Assembly (NCBI RefSeq): GCF_014641455.1
Contig: NZ_BMHT01000001.1
Span: forward strand, 186,001 to 250,000
Direction: 5' to 3'
From: Hymenobacter cavernae
GTDB lineage: Bacteria; Bacteroidota; Bacteroidia; Cytophagales; Hymenobacteraceae
Length of the DNA: 64,000 nucleotides
Positions 54,508-62,513 of this stretch are shown piece by piece. The notes beneath the pieces were generated by a model. The model worked only from the letters and a program-made list of their open reading frames with translations, made no database searches and was not told where the DNA came from. Within the stretch, counting starts at the first letter, position 1, and every line of letters begins with the position of its first letter. Position numbers and translations under genes: made by a program.

Positions 54508-54541
54508 CAAAAAGGCCACTGCATAATGCAGTGGCTTTTTA
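54508..54541. terminator. Intrinsic terminator between the 54188 and Nudix genes
   Basis: GCCACTGCAT and ATGCAGTGGC arms with AAAAAGG and CTTTTT flanks. It can end transcription on either strand; on the minus strand it would end the candidate small RNA, because no other minus gene lies just upstream. Confidence 0.85.
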
Positions 54542-54640
54542 CGCTCCTTCGGCGAGTTTTATCCACTCTTCCTTTGCCGAATTTCGCCACGCGGATAAGG
54601 CTTCCTTTCCATAGACCTTAGCCGCGCTGAATAAATTTCT
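54508..54640 (-). ncRNA. Candidate small structured RNA
   Basis: On the minus strand a TACTTTTG promoter element (54652-54645) predicts a start near 54640. The transcript would contain a hairpin at 54626-54590 (11-base arms, one mismatch, 15-base loop), a second stem TTCGGC/GCCGAA (54581-54548), and end at the terminator 54540-54508. The region has no good coding frame: only a 17-codon frame begins in the first loop, and a 63-codon frame crosses the promoter. No named RNA family was recognised. Confidence 0.45.
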
Positions 54641-54644
54641 ACGA

Positions 54645-54652
54645 CAAAAGTA
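54645..54652 (-). promoter_or_regulatory. Promoter -7 element for the candidate small RNA
   Basis: The minus strand reads TACTTTTG. It lies 5 bases before the predicted first base of the structured segment. The -33 TTTG is not evident at 19-bp spacing. Confidence 0.4.
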
Positions 54653-54800
54653 GATAACCTATTTGCTTCCAGTAAGTATTTTGGCTCAACTGGCGGTTCT
54701 ACTCGGTCAATGCTGAATCGTGCCCGATAGGGTTTCCTAAAATTAGACAACTTTTCCCAATATTAAACTTTTACGATTCTCATCTTTCTTCCTTTTTCTA

Positions 54801-55376
54801 ATGAGTTCATCTGCTTTCCCTGACCTCGACGAAACGCACAACCCCTGGCAGACGCTCTCCACGGAACTGAAGTACCAGAACCCTTGGATCAGCGTGCGTG
54901 AAGATCAGGTTATCAATCCGGCTGGCGGCCGCGGCATCTATGGCGTTATCTCGATGAAGAATAAGGCCATCGGTATTATTCCGATTGATGCGGATGGCAA
55001 TACGTGGCTGGTGGGCCAGTACCGCTACGCGCTCAACGAGTATTCCTGGGAAATTCCGATGGGCGGCGGGCCGATAGAGCTGGATGTGCTGGAATCGGCG
55101 AAGCGGGAGCTGCGCGAGGAAACCGGCTTCAGTGCCGGGCGCTGGACCAACATTGCCCGGCTGCACACCTCCAACTCCGTGACAAACGAGGAAGGCTTTG
55201 TCTTCCTGGCCGAAGACCTTATCCCCGGCGAAGTAGCACCCGAAGAGACCGAAGACCTACGCCTGTGGAAGCTTCCCTTCGCGGAAGCCGTGCGAATGGC
55301 CCTCGACAACCGCATCACCGATGCCATCAGCGTAGCCGGCCTGTTGAAAGCTGATAAAATTCTGGCAAGCAGGTGA
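54801..55376 (+). CDS. Nudix hydrolase, ADP-ribose pyrophosphatase-like
   Basis: The 191-residue protein has a Nudix box around GGGPIELDVLESAKRELREE followed by TGF; the catalytic REx2EExG core is intact, though the spacing to the first Glu is slightly unusual. The N-terminal NPWISVREDQVINPAGG and the central WLVGQYRYALNEYSWEIP are typical of the ADP-ribose/GDP-mannose branch. It cleaves nucleoside diphosphates linked to another group. A large tandem inverted repeat follows. Confidence 0.92.
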   Translation: MSSSAFPDLDETHNPWQTLSTELKYQNPWISVREDQVINPAGGRGIYGVISMKNKAIGIIPIDADGNTWLVGQYRYALNEYSWEIPMGGGPIELDVLESAKRELREETGFSAGRWTNIARLHTSNSVTNEEGFVFLAEDLIPGEVAPEETEDLRLWKLPFAEAVRMALDNRITDAISVAGLLKADKILASR

Positions 55377-55499
55377 GGTGGTGAACTGGTGAGGTGGTGA
55401 ACTGGTGAAATAGAGAGGTTTGAGTTAGCGAGTTGATAATACGCAAGTTGACTCACCATCTTACTACTCACCACCTCACCACCTCACCACCTCGCCATT
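55371..55499. repeat. Inverted repeat made of tandem GGTGAGGTGGTGA words
   Basis: The left block (about 55371-55408) has two tandem copies of GTGAGGTGGTGAACTG. The right block (about 55453-55499) is its approximate reverse complement, with three tandem copies of a CACCTCAC word. It overlaps the Nudix stop and ends about 8 bp before the plsC promoter element. The arms look grown by internal duplication. Confidence 0.85.
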
Positions 55500-55506
55500 T
55501 CCCTCT

Positions 55507-55514
55507 TACCTTTG
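55507..55514 (+). promoter_or_regulatory. Promoter -7 element directly at the plsC start
   Basis: TACCTTTG ends 5 bases before the A of the ATG at 55519, with the same spacing and the same following GCGG as at queA. A leaderless or nearly leaderless message is predicted. Confidence 0.6.
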
Positions 55515-55518
55515 CGGC

Positions 55519-56388
55519 ATGCGACGATTTCTGCGTTTCATTGGCCATCGGCTGTACACCACCTGGAGCACCTTCTGGTTTGTGCTGCCTTTCGTGCTGA
55601 CGTATCCCTTGCAGTGGATGCTAGCCCGAAAGCCGCGTTGGCACCGTCATCTGCACGCCATCAACCGCGTTTGGTCGATTGTGTCGATTCGGATGTGGGG
55701 GATGCCGGTCACAATTGTGCGTAAGCAGCCGCTGCCCGCCAAGCAGCCGTACGTGTACGTGGCAAACCATAGCTCGTACATTGATATTCTGCTGCTGTTC
55801 AAAGCTATACCGGGGTTTCTGAACATCGTCGGGAAGAGCGCCCTGGCGAAAGTGCCGGTTTGGGGACCGATTTTCGGCAGCACTTACATCACGGTGAACC
55901 GCGAAAGCGCCGTGAGTCGGGGCCGCTCGATGGTGCAGGCGCGCAAAAGTCTGGAGGAAGGGCGTTCGGTGGTGCTGTTTCCGGAAGGCACTATCTCGAA
56001 AAAGCCAGCCGAAGAAATGATGCCGTTCAAGGATGGCGCCTTCCAGCTGGCCATTGCCGCGGGCGTGCCTATCGTGCCGATTACGATGCCGCTGAACCAC
56101 CGCTTTATGCCCGATGTTGGCGGAATCCGGGTGCGCTACACGCCACTGAAGATCGTTCTTCACGAGCCGATTTCCACCCAAGGCCTCACCCTAGCCGATG
56201 CGGAAGAACTTAAAAACCGGGTATTCGCTATCATTGCCAGCGAATTCATCCCCGAAGCCGCTGGTATCCCGGAGCCTACGCCCTACTACCGGCCCAAACC
56301 GCCGAAGGAGAAATCAGCTCCGGCCGCTGGTAAATCTGAAGCCGCTGATGCCAACCGTAAGCAAAAGCTGCACGTTCCTAACTCGTAA
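55519..56388 (+). CDS. plsC: 1-acyl-sn-glycerol-3-phosphate acyltransferase
   Basis: The 289-residue membrane-associated enzyme adds the second acyl chain in phosphatidic acid synthesis. The HX4D catalytic motif is NHSSYIDILLL, the glycerol-phosphate motif is FPEGTIS, and GVPIVPITMPLNH is the usual third block. One or two N-terminal hydrophobic segments (about 10-35) anchor it. The C-terminal 40 residues are Pro/Lys/Ala-rich. gatC follows after 18 bp, likely co-transcribed. Confidence 0.94.
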   Translation: MRRFLRFIGHRLYTTWSTFWFVLPFVLTYPLQWMLARKPRWHRHLHAINRVWSIVSIRMWGMPVTIVRKQPLPAKQPYVYVANHSSYIDILLLFKAIPGFLNIVGKSALAKVPVWGPIFGSTYITVNRESAVSRGRSMVQARKSLEEGRSVVLFPEGTISKKPAEEMMPFKDGAFQLAIAAGVPIVPITMPLNHRFMPDVGGIRVRYTPLKIVLHEPISTQGLTLADAEELKNRVFAIIASEFIPEAAGIPEPTPYYRPKPPKEKSAPAAGKSEAADANRKQKLHVPNS

Positions 56389-56406
56389 CTTCTAATCCTT
56401 ATTACT

Positions 56407-56694
56407 TTGAGTACCGACCTAGCTACCCTGCGCAAACTAGCCCACCTTTCCCGCCTGGAACTCGACGAATCCAAAGAGCAGAAAATGCTCGGTGAGCTGA
56501 ACAAGATTCTGAACTGGGTGGAGCAATTGCGCGAGCTGGATACCACTGATGTGGAGCCGCTAGTGCACTTGTCGCACGAAATCAACGTGTTGCGTGCCGA
56601 CGAGGCGAAGAATACCGTAAGCCACCAGGACGGCCTGCGCAATGCGCCCCGCAAAGACTCTGATTACTTCCGCGTACCTAAAGTATTGGACTAG
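56407..56694 (+). CDS. gatC: Aspartyl/glutamyl-tRNA(Asn/Gln) amidotransferase subunit C
   Basis: The 95-residue protein reads STDLATLRKLAHLSRLELDE, then LNKILNWVEQLRELDT, VEPLVHLSHEINVLRADE and NAPRKDSDYFRVPKVLD, which is the GatC signature throughout. GatC stabilises GatA/GatB, which are not in this window. The start is TTG at 56407-56409. Confidence 0.95.
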   Translation: MSTDLATLRKLAHLSRLELDESKEQKMLGELNKILNWVEQLRELDTTDVEPLVHLSHEINVLRADEAKNTVSHQDGLRNAPRKDSDYFRVPKVLD

Positions 56695-56697
56695 CCG

Positions 56698-59600
56698 TTG
56701 GCGCCTCCTTCCCCCCTCCCTACCGACCGCCCCGTGAGTTGGCGCAGCCCGCTGCTGGTGTTGGGCCTGGTAGCCGGCCTAGCGTTGGCGCTGGCCTGTT
56801 ACTACTATTTCACCGGCGACGACCACACGTTTCCTATTCAGCCGATAGCGCAGCTCACGCCGGTGCCTACTACACTGCCGCCGGTGCGTGTTGGTTTGGC
56901 CGAGCTGCCGGTGCGGGTGAATGGCTACCTCGTCGCGCAGACCTATGACGTAGCGGGGCCATACGTGCAGCCTGCGGCGGCGGCCATGCTGCTCCTATTG
57001 CTGGCTGTTTGCCTGGTCTACTACCTCGCCGTGGTGAGTACGCTGGCCCGCACGCCGTTTGTGGTGACCATGGGCTTGCTCATTTTTCTGCTGATGTCGC
57101 TCAACGCCGATCAGCTTGGCGTGTTTGACACTGGCAAACAGTACTTTCTGATTACCGCGCTGCTTATCCTAGGTCTGCCGGCTTACGGGTTTCACGCGTT
57201 CTGGCCCGACACCTCGCTGCGCTTGCGCTTGCTGGCTTTCGCAGTGCTCATAGCTAGCCTCGTCGGCTTGCTGCTGTGGCGCAGCGACTATCCGGCTCCT
57301 TTCATCGTGCTGCATCTGGCCAGCTATTTCACGGCGGGCAGTGCCGTAGTGGTGGGGTTGCTGGCCTTCTGGGTGAGCTTCGAGAATATCTATGCCCTGT
57401 TGTGGTTTAACACGCAGGCCGAAAACCCGAAGAGCCGCTTTGGGTTGTGGCCCTTCCTGCTAACCAGCGGTTTGTACCTAGGTATTCTGCTGATGTACTA
57501 CCTCAACGACGGCGAGGTGTTGCTGCTGGCTGGTCTGCACCTCGATCCGTTTGTGCTGCTGCTACCGGCGGTTCTGGTCGGGTGGCTAGGTTTGCGCCAG
57601 CGGGCCGCTACCTACAGCGACTGGGTGCCGTATTGGCCCAGTGCTGCCCACCTCTACCTGATGCTGACGGCTTTGGCGGCGGGGTCACTGGCTTACGCAT
57701 TTGCCACGGCCAACGACCCGCTGCTGGAGGCCGGCCGCAGCTTCGTAGGGCTCGTATTTCTTACGGGCGGCATCGGCTTTTTGCTGTACGTCTTGATCAA
57801 CTTCGCGCCGCTCATTCGGCAGCGGCTGCGTGTGTACCGGGTGGTGTATGAGCCTCGGCGTCTGCCCTTTTACGTCGTGCTGTTGTTCGCGCTGGGCGCT
57901 TTGGTAGCGGTAGAAGCGCGCAACGATTTCTTTGTGCTGGATCAGGTGGAGGCTGGCTATTATAACAACCTAGGTGATCTGACGCGCCTTCAAAGCGAAC
58001 AGCAACCGCAAGCCGAGGCGCTGGCCCTGCTGGCCGAGCGCTACTACGCCGAAAGTGATGTACTCGACCGCTACAACCGCAAAGCTAGCTTTGGGCGGGC
58101 GGCGCTTTACCGCTTCCGGGCGCAACGCCAAAACGAAATCAACGCGCTGCGGCGCGCGCTCAGCCGTCGGCCCTCTGAGAAGGTATCGTTGCGCTTGGCA
58201 GCACTGTACATGGATCAGCGCGACTTCTTCGACCGCCTGCAAGTGCTGCGGGAAGGCTTGAAGGCACATCCGCGCAGCGCCTTTCTGGCCAACGACCTGG
58301 CGCAGCTTTACACCCGCTCCACACTCACCGACTCCGTAGCGACGTACCAGGCGCGGGCGGAAGCTGTAGCGCCTGATAACCTGGTGCTACGCGCCAACAA
58401 GCTGGCTTTTCTGCTAAAACACCAGCAGTGGAAAGCAGCACAAACAATAGCCAGCGAATCACTGCCGAATGATGCTGTTGCGCTGCAAGCCAACGCGTTG
58501 CTTTTGAGCCAGCTTACCGGCAAACCAAACGCAAAAACGCCTGCTCCACTCGGCAGCCAGGACCTAGCTCCGGCTGATTTTGCGCAGGTTTATCACGCGG
58601 CACTCAACAACCTGACGCGCCGCGACACGAGCCTGCTTCCGACGCTAACGAAGCTAGCGCAACGGCCAGCTAATGCTTCGTACTTCGAGCAGCTTACTTT
58701 CCTGCGGGCGCTGACGCAGTATTATGGCGGTCAGGCAGTAGCTGCACAGGTTACACTGCTGCCGCTCACCATTGGCACCGGTCCCGAAGCCGCTTACTAT
58801 CACAGCCTTTGGGGTACCTGGCTGCTTGACCAACGACTGTATAGCTCCGCGGCGGCACGCTTGGCCGTTGCGGCGCAGGGTGGCTACACTGAAGCCGCTT
58901 TGCCTCGCGCTTATTCTTTTGCGCTGAACGGTCAGCTGGACTCGGCCAGAACGCTGGCGCAGCTGGCCGCACAGGAGAAAGATGCATTAGTAGCTCATCC
59001 GGCCCACAGTTTACTGCAAGTGCTAGCCCTGGATTTCAACCGGGATTACCGGCTAGCTTCCGATTCGGTGAAGGCTCAATATCTAGTTATTCGGGGCGCT
59101 TCGCTGTACCCGGAGAGCTTGATTATACAGGCTGCTGCGTTGCGCAGCCCGGCGGCGCGGGAAGCGGCCTTGTTGGCTCAGATTCCAAGGGCGCTGCAAG
59201 TTGGTCAGGTACAGGAAGCACGGGAGGCTATTCAGCGGTTTGCCCCGGATGCCACGGCTAAAACTACAACTGTGTCGGCCTGGAACGTACTCCGCGGGCA
59301 GCTTTATACCCAAGAGAAAGTCACGACTGAGCTACGGCAGCTCTTGCAGACAGCGTACTTCTCTCCTGCCGATCAGTCTTACAAGCTGTACTACCAGGCC
59401 ACGCTGGCCAGGTTGCAGAAGCAGCTGCCCGCCGCGGCGCGCTTGTATGCTCAGCTTGGTCGCCAGGCATCCTTGCTGGAGCCCGCTATGCTGTCGGCTG
59501 CCGATTTTTACGCGGAGCAGCGCAACTACACCGCCGCTTATTCCTTGTTGCAGCAAGCCCTGGCTTATAACCCGGAGTCGGCCACGTTGCTGAAAGCGTA

Positions 59601-59757
59601 TGCCATGACCGCTGTTTCGGCGGGTTTGGCTGACTATGCAGAAGAGCCGCTGGCGAAGTTGCGCACGTTGCTTTCCCCTGCGGAATACGCTACCTTTCGA
59701 CAGCAGTACGACGCGCGACACGCCGCGCAGCTCGCAGAAACTGCTCCCTGGAAATAA
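56698..59757 (+). CDS. Large membrane protein with N-terminal helix bundle and C-terminal TPR domain
   Basis: The 1019-residue product has about eleven or twelve hydrophobic segments in residues 15-400 and a long alpha-helical, TPR-like remainder with repeats such as LYMDQRDFFDRLQVLREGLKAHPRSAFLANDLAQLYTR. I do not know a characterised family. It starts with TTG 3 bp after the gatC stop and is followed 8 bp later by an ABC ATPase gene. Proteins of this layout may scaffold envelope assembly; the function is open. Confidence 0.78.
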   Translation: MAPPSPLPTDRPVSWRSPLLVLGLVAGLALALACYYYFTGDDHTFPIQPIAQLTPVPTTLPPVRVGLAELPVRVNGYLVAQTYDVAGPYVQPAAAAMLLLLLAVCLVYYLAVVSTLARTPFVVTMGLLIFLLMSLNADQLGVFDTGKQYFLITALLILGLPAYGFHAFWPDTSLRLRLLAFAVLIASLVGLLLWRSDYPAPFIVLHLASYFTAGSAVVVGLLAFWVSFENIYALLWFNTQAENPKSRFGLWPFLLTSGLYLGILLMYYLNDGEVLLLAGLHLDPFVLLLPAVLVGWLGLRQRAATYSDWVPYWPSAAHLYLMLTALAAGSLAYAFATANDPLLEAGRSFVGLVFLTGGIGFLLYVLINFAPLIRQRLRVYRVVYEPRRLPFYVVLLFALGALVAVEARNDFFVLDQVEAGYYNNLGDLTRLQSEQQPQAEALALLAERYYAESDVLDRYNRKASFGRAALYRFRAQRQNEINALRRALSRRPSEKVSLRLAALYMDQRDFFDRLQVLREGLKAHPRSAFLANDLAQLYTRSTLTDSVATYQARAEAVAPDNLVLRANKLAFLLKHQQWKAAQTIASESLPNDAVALQANALLLSQLTGKPNAKTPAPLGSQDLAPADFAQVYHAALNNLTRRDTSLLPTLTKLAQRPANASYFEQLTFLRALTQYYGGQAVAAQVTLLPLTIGTGPEAAYYHSLWGTWLLDQRLYSSAAARLAVAAQGGYTEAALPRAYSFALNGQLDSARTLAQLAAQEKDALVAHPAHSLLQVLALDFNRDYRLASDSVKAQYLVIRGASLYPESLIIQAAALRSPAAREAALLAQIPRALQVGQVQEAREAIQRFAPDATAKTTTVSAWNVLRGQLYTQEKVTTELRQLLQTAYFSPADQSYKLYYQATLARLQKQLPAAARLYAQLGRQASLLEPAMLSAADFYAEQRNYTAAYSLLQQALAYNPESATLLKAYAMTAVSAGLADYAEEPLAKLRTLLSPAEYATFRQQYDARHAAQLAETAPWK

Positions 59758-59765
59758 CCTAGGCC

Positions 59766-60491
59766 ATGCAGCATCCCGTTATCGAAACTACCGGCATCTC
59801 GAAGGTTTACCAGATGGGAACCGAGACCATTCAGGCATTACGGTCCGTTACCATCAGCATACAGCGCGGTGAGTACGTGGCCTTCATGGGCCCGTCCGGC
59901 TCCGGCAAGTCGACGCTGATGAACATTGTGGGCTGCCTGGACACGCCAACCGCCGGCAGCTATGTGCTGAATGGGCAGGACGTGAGCCGCATGTCGGATA
60001 ACCAGCTGGCGGAAGTGCGCAACAAGGAAATCGGCTTCGTTTTTCAGACGTTCAACCTGCTGCCCCGCGCTACTTCGCTCGACAACGTGGCTCTGCCGCT
60101 CATCTACGCCGGCTACGGCCGCAGCGAGCGAGAAGCTATTGCGATGGAAGCTTTGCGCAGCGTAGGCCTAGGTGAACGAGCCAAGCACCGCCCCAACGAG
60201 CTATCGGGCGGACAGCGCCAGCGCGTTGCCATTGCCCGCGCGTTGGTCAACAACCCCAGCATCATCCTGGCCGACGAACCTACCGGCAACCTCGACACGA
60301 AGACCAGCTACGAAATCATGGATTTGTTTGAGGCCCTGTACGCCAAAGGCAACACCATCATCATGGTAACGCACGAGGAAGACATCGCCCGCTACTCGCA
60401 CCGTATCGTGCGCCTGCGCGATGGATTAGTCGAATCAGACATGGTGAACACCGACATCGCCACGCACAGCCATCTGACAGCTACCAGTTAA
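59766..60491 (+). CDS. ABC transporter ATP-binding protein, LolD/MacB type
   Basis: The 241-residue ATPase has Walker [11 protein letters not shown]-loop VFQTFNLLP, signature [15 protein letters not shown], Walker [13 protein letters not shown] and the switch His in VTHEEDIA. The pattern [18 protein letters not shown] and the [17 protein letters not shown] block are typical of ATPases pairing with MacB/FtsX-type permeases. No permease lies beside it; the membrane/TPR gene is 8 bp upstream. It may serve a permease encoded elsewhere. Confidence 0.93.
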   Translation: MQHPVIETTGISKVYQMGTETIQALRSVTISIQRGEYVAFMGPSGSGKSTLMNIVGCLDTPTAGSYVLNGQDVSRMSDNQLAEVRNKEIGFVFQTFNLLPRATSLDNVALPLIYAGYGRSEREAIAMEALRSVGLGERAKHRPNELSGGQRQRVAIARALVNNPSIILADEPTGNLDTKTSYEIMDLFEALYAKGNTIIMVTHEEDIARYSHRIVRLRDGLVESDMVNTDIATHSHLTATS

Positions 60492-60603
60492 TCATTTAAC
60501 ATTTACCAACTACCATTTACCAATAAAGAGTGTATCTCTAACCTAGGTTTCTGGTAGGTATGTACTGATAACTGTTAAATGGTAGTTGGTAAATGTTAAA
60601 TGA
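60492..60603. repeat. TTAACATTTA-family inverted repeat with perfect 28-bp arms
   Basis: 60492-60519 and 60576-60603 are perfectly complementary. The loop holds AACCTAGGTT (60540-60549). The left arm starts right after the ABC gene stop and the right arm ends 11 bp before the ATG of the adenosyltransferase gene. An earlier ATG at 60600 lies inside the arm, which favours the later start. Confidence 0.93.
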
Positions 60604-60614
60604 TAAATGAAAGC

Positions 60615-61163
60615 ATGAAGATTTACACCAAGACCGGCGACCAAGGGCTTACTTCACTTATCGGTGGCACACGGGTGCCGAAGTCCAGTTTGCGCATTGA
60701 TTGCTACGGAACGGTTGATGAGCTGAACTCCTACCTAGGTTTGCTGCGCGACCAGGAAGTGAATACCCCGCGCCGCGACTTGCTCAAGGAAATTCAGGAC
60801 CGGCTGTTCACGATCGGCGCTTCTCTGGCATCCGACCCAGAGAAGTCGAAGATGAAAATCCCGGACCTGCACGCCGAAGACGTGGCCTTGTTGGAGCGCG
60901 AGATGGACCGAATGAACGAGCACCTGCCTGAGCTGCGCATGTTTGTGCTGCCGGGCGGGCACCAGTCGGTTTCGTTTGCGCATGTGGCCCGTTGCGTGTG
61001 CCGCCGCGCCGAGCGGCTGGTTATCGGGCTTCAGGACGATTCGTTTGTGGCCGAGCTGGTCGTTATCTATCTAAACCGCTTGTCCGATTACCTGTTTGTA
61101 CTTAGTCGCCAGATGGCGCACGAATTAGGCGCGGAAGAAGTTACCTGGAAGCCACGCCTCTAA
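60615..61163 (+). CDS. Cob(I)alamin adenosyltransferase (PduO type)
   Basis: The 182-residue enzyme begins MKIYTKTGDQGLTSLIGG, and has RIDCYGTVDELNSYLGLLRD, then LPGGHQSVSFAHVARCVCRRAERLV, the ATP and corrin-binding signatures of the PduO-type family. It transfers the adenosyl group of ATP to cob(I)alamin. The start at 60615 matches the family; the in-frame ATG at 60600 adds five residues from the palindrome. No cobalamin pathway genes lie nearby. Confidence 0.94.
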   Translation: MKIYTKTGDQGLTSLIGGTRVPKSSLRIDCYGTVDELNSYLGLLRDQEVNTPRRDLLKEIQDRLFTIGASLASDPEKSKMKIPDLHAEDVALLEREMDRMNEHLPELRMFVLPGGHQSVSFAHVARCVCRRAERLVIGLQDDSFVAELVVIYLNRLSDYLFVLSRQMAHELGAEEVTWKPRL

Positions 61164-61236
61164 ACTGCTTTGGCACCTAGGTTTTCAGCTTGCTGCCTTT
61201 TACGCTCACCAAGCTTCATTTTCACGATTTACCGTT

Positions 61237-62301
61237 ATGCTTGACACCCTAGCCATTCCGACCCAGACCACCTCGGCCTCGCGCCTTTCGCAACTTGACC
61301 TCGCGAACCTGGAGTTCGGCAAACACTTCTCCGACCACATGTTTGTGGTTGATTATCAAGATGGCGAGTGGCAAAATCCACAGATTCTGCCTTATGGTGA
61401 CTTTACGGTTAGCCCCGCTAACTCGGCCCTCCACTATGGCCAAGCCATTTTTGAAGGGCTAAAAGCATATAAAAATGAGCAGGGCGCTATTACTATTTTC
61501 CGGCCCTACGACAACCTGGCTCGCATGAATACCTCCGCTGAGCGCATGTGCATGCCGGCCATTCCGGAGGAGCTGTTTATCCAAGGGCTCAAGCAGCTTG
61601 TCCGCCTTGATGCTGAGTGGGTTCCGAGCGCACCTAACACGGCGCTGTACATCCGCCCCTTCATGTTTGCCACCGATGGTATGCTAGGTGTTCGGCCTTC
61701 GGAAACCTACCGTTTTGCCATTATTACGTGCCCGGTAGGCGCTTTCTTTGGCAAGCCTCTGCGCGTGCGCTTTGAAGAGAAATATGTTCGCTCGGCCGAA
61801 GGTGGCGCTGGCTTTGCCAAAAACGCCGGTAACTACGGCGCGGCGCTCTACCCGACCAAGCTAGCCCAGGATGCCGGCTACCACCAGCTGCTCTGGACGG
61901 ATGCTTCTCAGCATCGCTTTATCGAGGAGTCAGGCACCATGAACGTGGCCTTCATTATCAACGGCACGCTCGTCACGCCCGCGCTCAGCACCTCGATTCT
62001 GGACGGCATCACGCGCCGCAGCGTGCTGCAAATTGCCCGCGACTGGGGCATGCCCGTAGAAGAGCGCAAAGTAGCCGCCACCGAAGTGATGGAAGCTATC
62101 CAGAATGGCACCCTCACCGAAGCCTTCGGCATCGGCACTGCCGTTACAATTGCGCCGATTACGGTTATTGGCTATCAGGGTCAGGACTATTTGCTGCCGG
62201 AGCTTACTTCCGATTCGTTCGCCCGGCGCGTGTTGCAGGCGCTGGATGACATCCGCACCGGTGTTGCGCCTGACACGCACAACTGGATAGTTACCATTTA
62301 A
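61237..62301 (+). CDS. ilvE: Branched-chain amino acid aminotransferase
   Basis: The 354-residue PLP class IV enzyme makes or breaks leucine, isoleucine and valine. Seen: LHYGQAIFEGLKAYK, IFRPYDNLARMNTSAERMCMP, YIRPFMFATDGMLGV, the Lys-containing GAGFAKNAGNYGAALYP (Schiff base Lys in the AKNAGNY segment), FIEESGTMNVAFIIN and LDGITRRSVLQIA. Length fits type II BCAT. A terminator that itself contains CCTAGG follows. Confidence 0.96.
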   Translation: MLDTLAIPTQTTSASRLSQLDLANLEFGKHFSDHMFVVDYQDGEWQNPQILPYGDFTVSPANSALHYGQAIFEGLKAYKNEQGAITIFRPYDNLARMNTSAERMCMPAIPEELFIQGLKQLVRLDAEWVPSAPNTALYIRPFMFATDGMLGVRPSETYRFAIITCPVGAFFGKPLRVRFEEKYVRSAEGGAGFAKNAGNYGAALYPTKLAQDAGYHQLLWTDASQHRFIEESGTMNVAFIINGTLVTPALSTSILDGITRRSVLQIARDWGMPVEERKVAATEVMEAIQNGTLTEAFGIGTAVTIAPITVIGYQGQDYLLPELTSDSFARRVLQALDDIRTGVAPDTHNWIVTI

Positions 62302-62334
62302 GCAGCTTTGACCTAGCTTTTTCTGTGTTGCTAC

Positions 62335-62370
62335 AACAGCCAACCTTACCTAGGTTGGCTGTTATTTTTT
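62335..62370 (+). terminator. Intrinsic terminator of ilvE containing a CCTAGG
   Basis: AACAGCCAACCT (62335-62346) pairs with AGGTTGGCTGTT (62352-62363), followed by ATTTTTT. The 3' half of the loop and stem spell ACCTAGGTT. Confidence 0.9.
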
Positions 62371-62513
62371 CAGGAGCAACCTAGGTCTTTGCTTGAGAGC
62401 AGCCCGAAGCTGGCTTGACTCATTGGCGTATTTAGGAGCCTATTATTCAATGGTAACGTTCCGGTAGCGACCTTTACCCATTCAAAATTCAACATCACCA
62501 TTTAACATTCCCC

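Noticed and set aside
54590-54626. SRP (4.5S) RNA because of the GGAAAGGAAG loop
   Set aside because: The conserved asymmetric loop and GCAGCC segment of SRP helix 8 are missing, and the stem pattern differs.
54559-54750. 63-codon minus-strand frame as a gene
   Set aside because: It crosses the TACTTTTG element and the stems of the candidate small RNA, and its translation has no family-like features; kept only as an RNA candidate.
53370-60603. CRISPR-like arrays from the repeated TTTAACA words
   Set aside because: The words form opposed arms, not regularly spaced direct repeats with unique spacers, and no cas gene is present.
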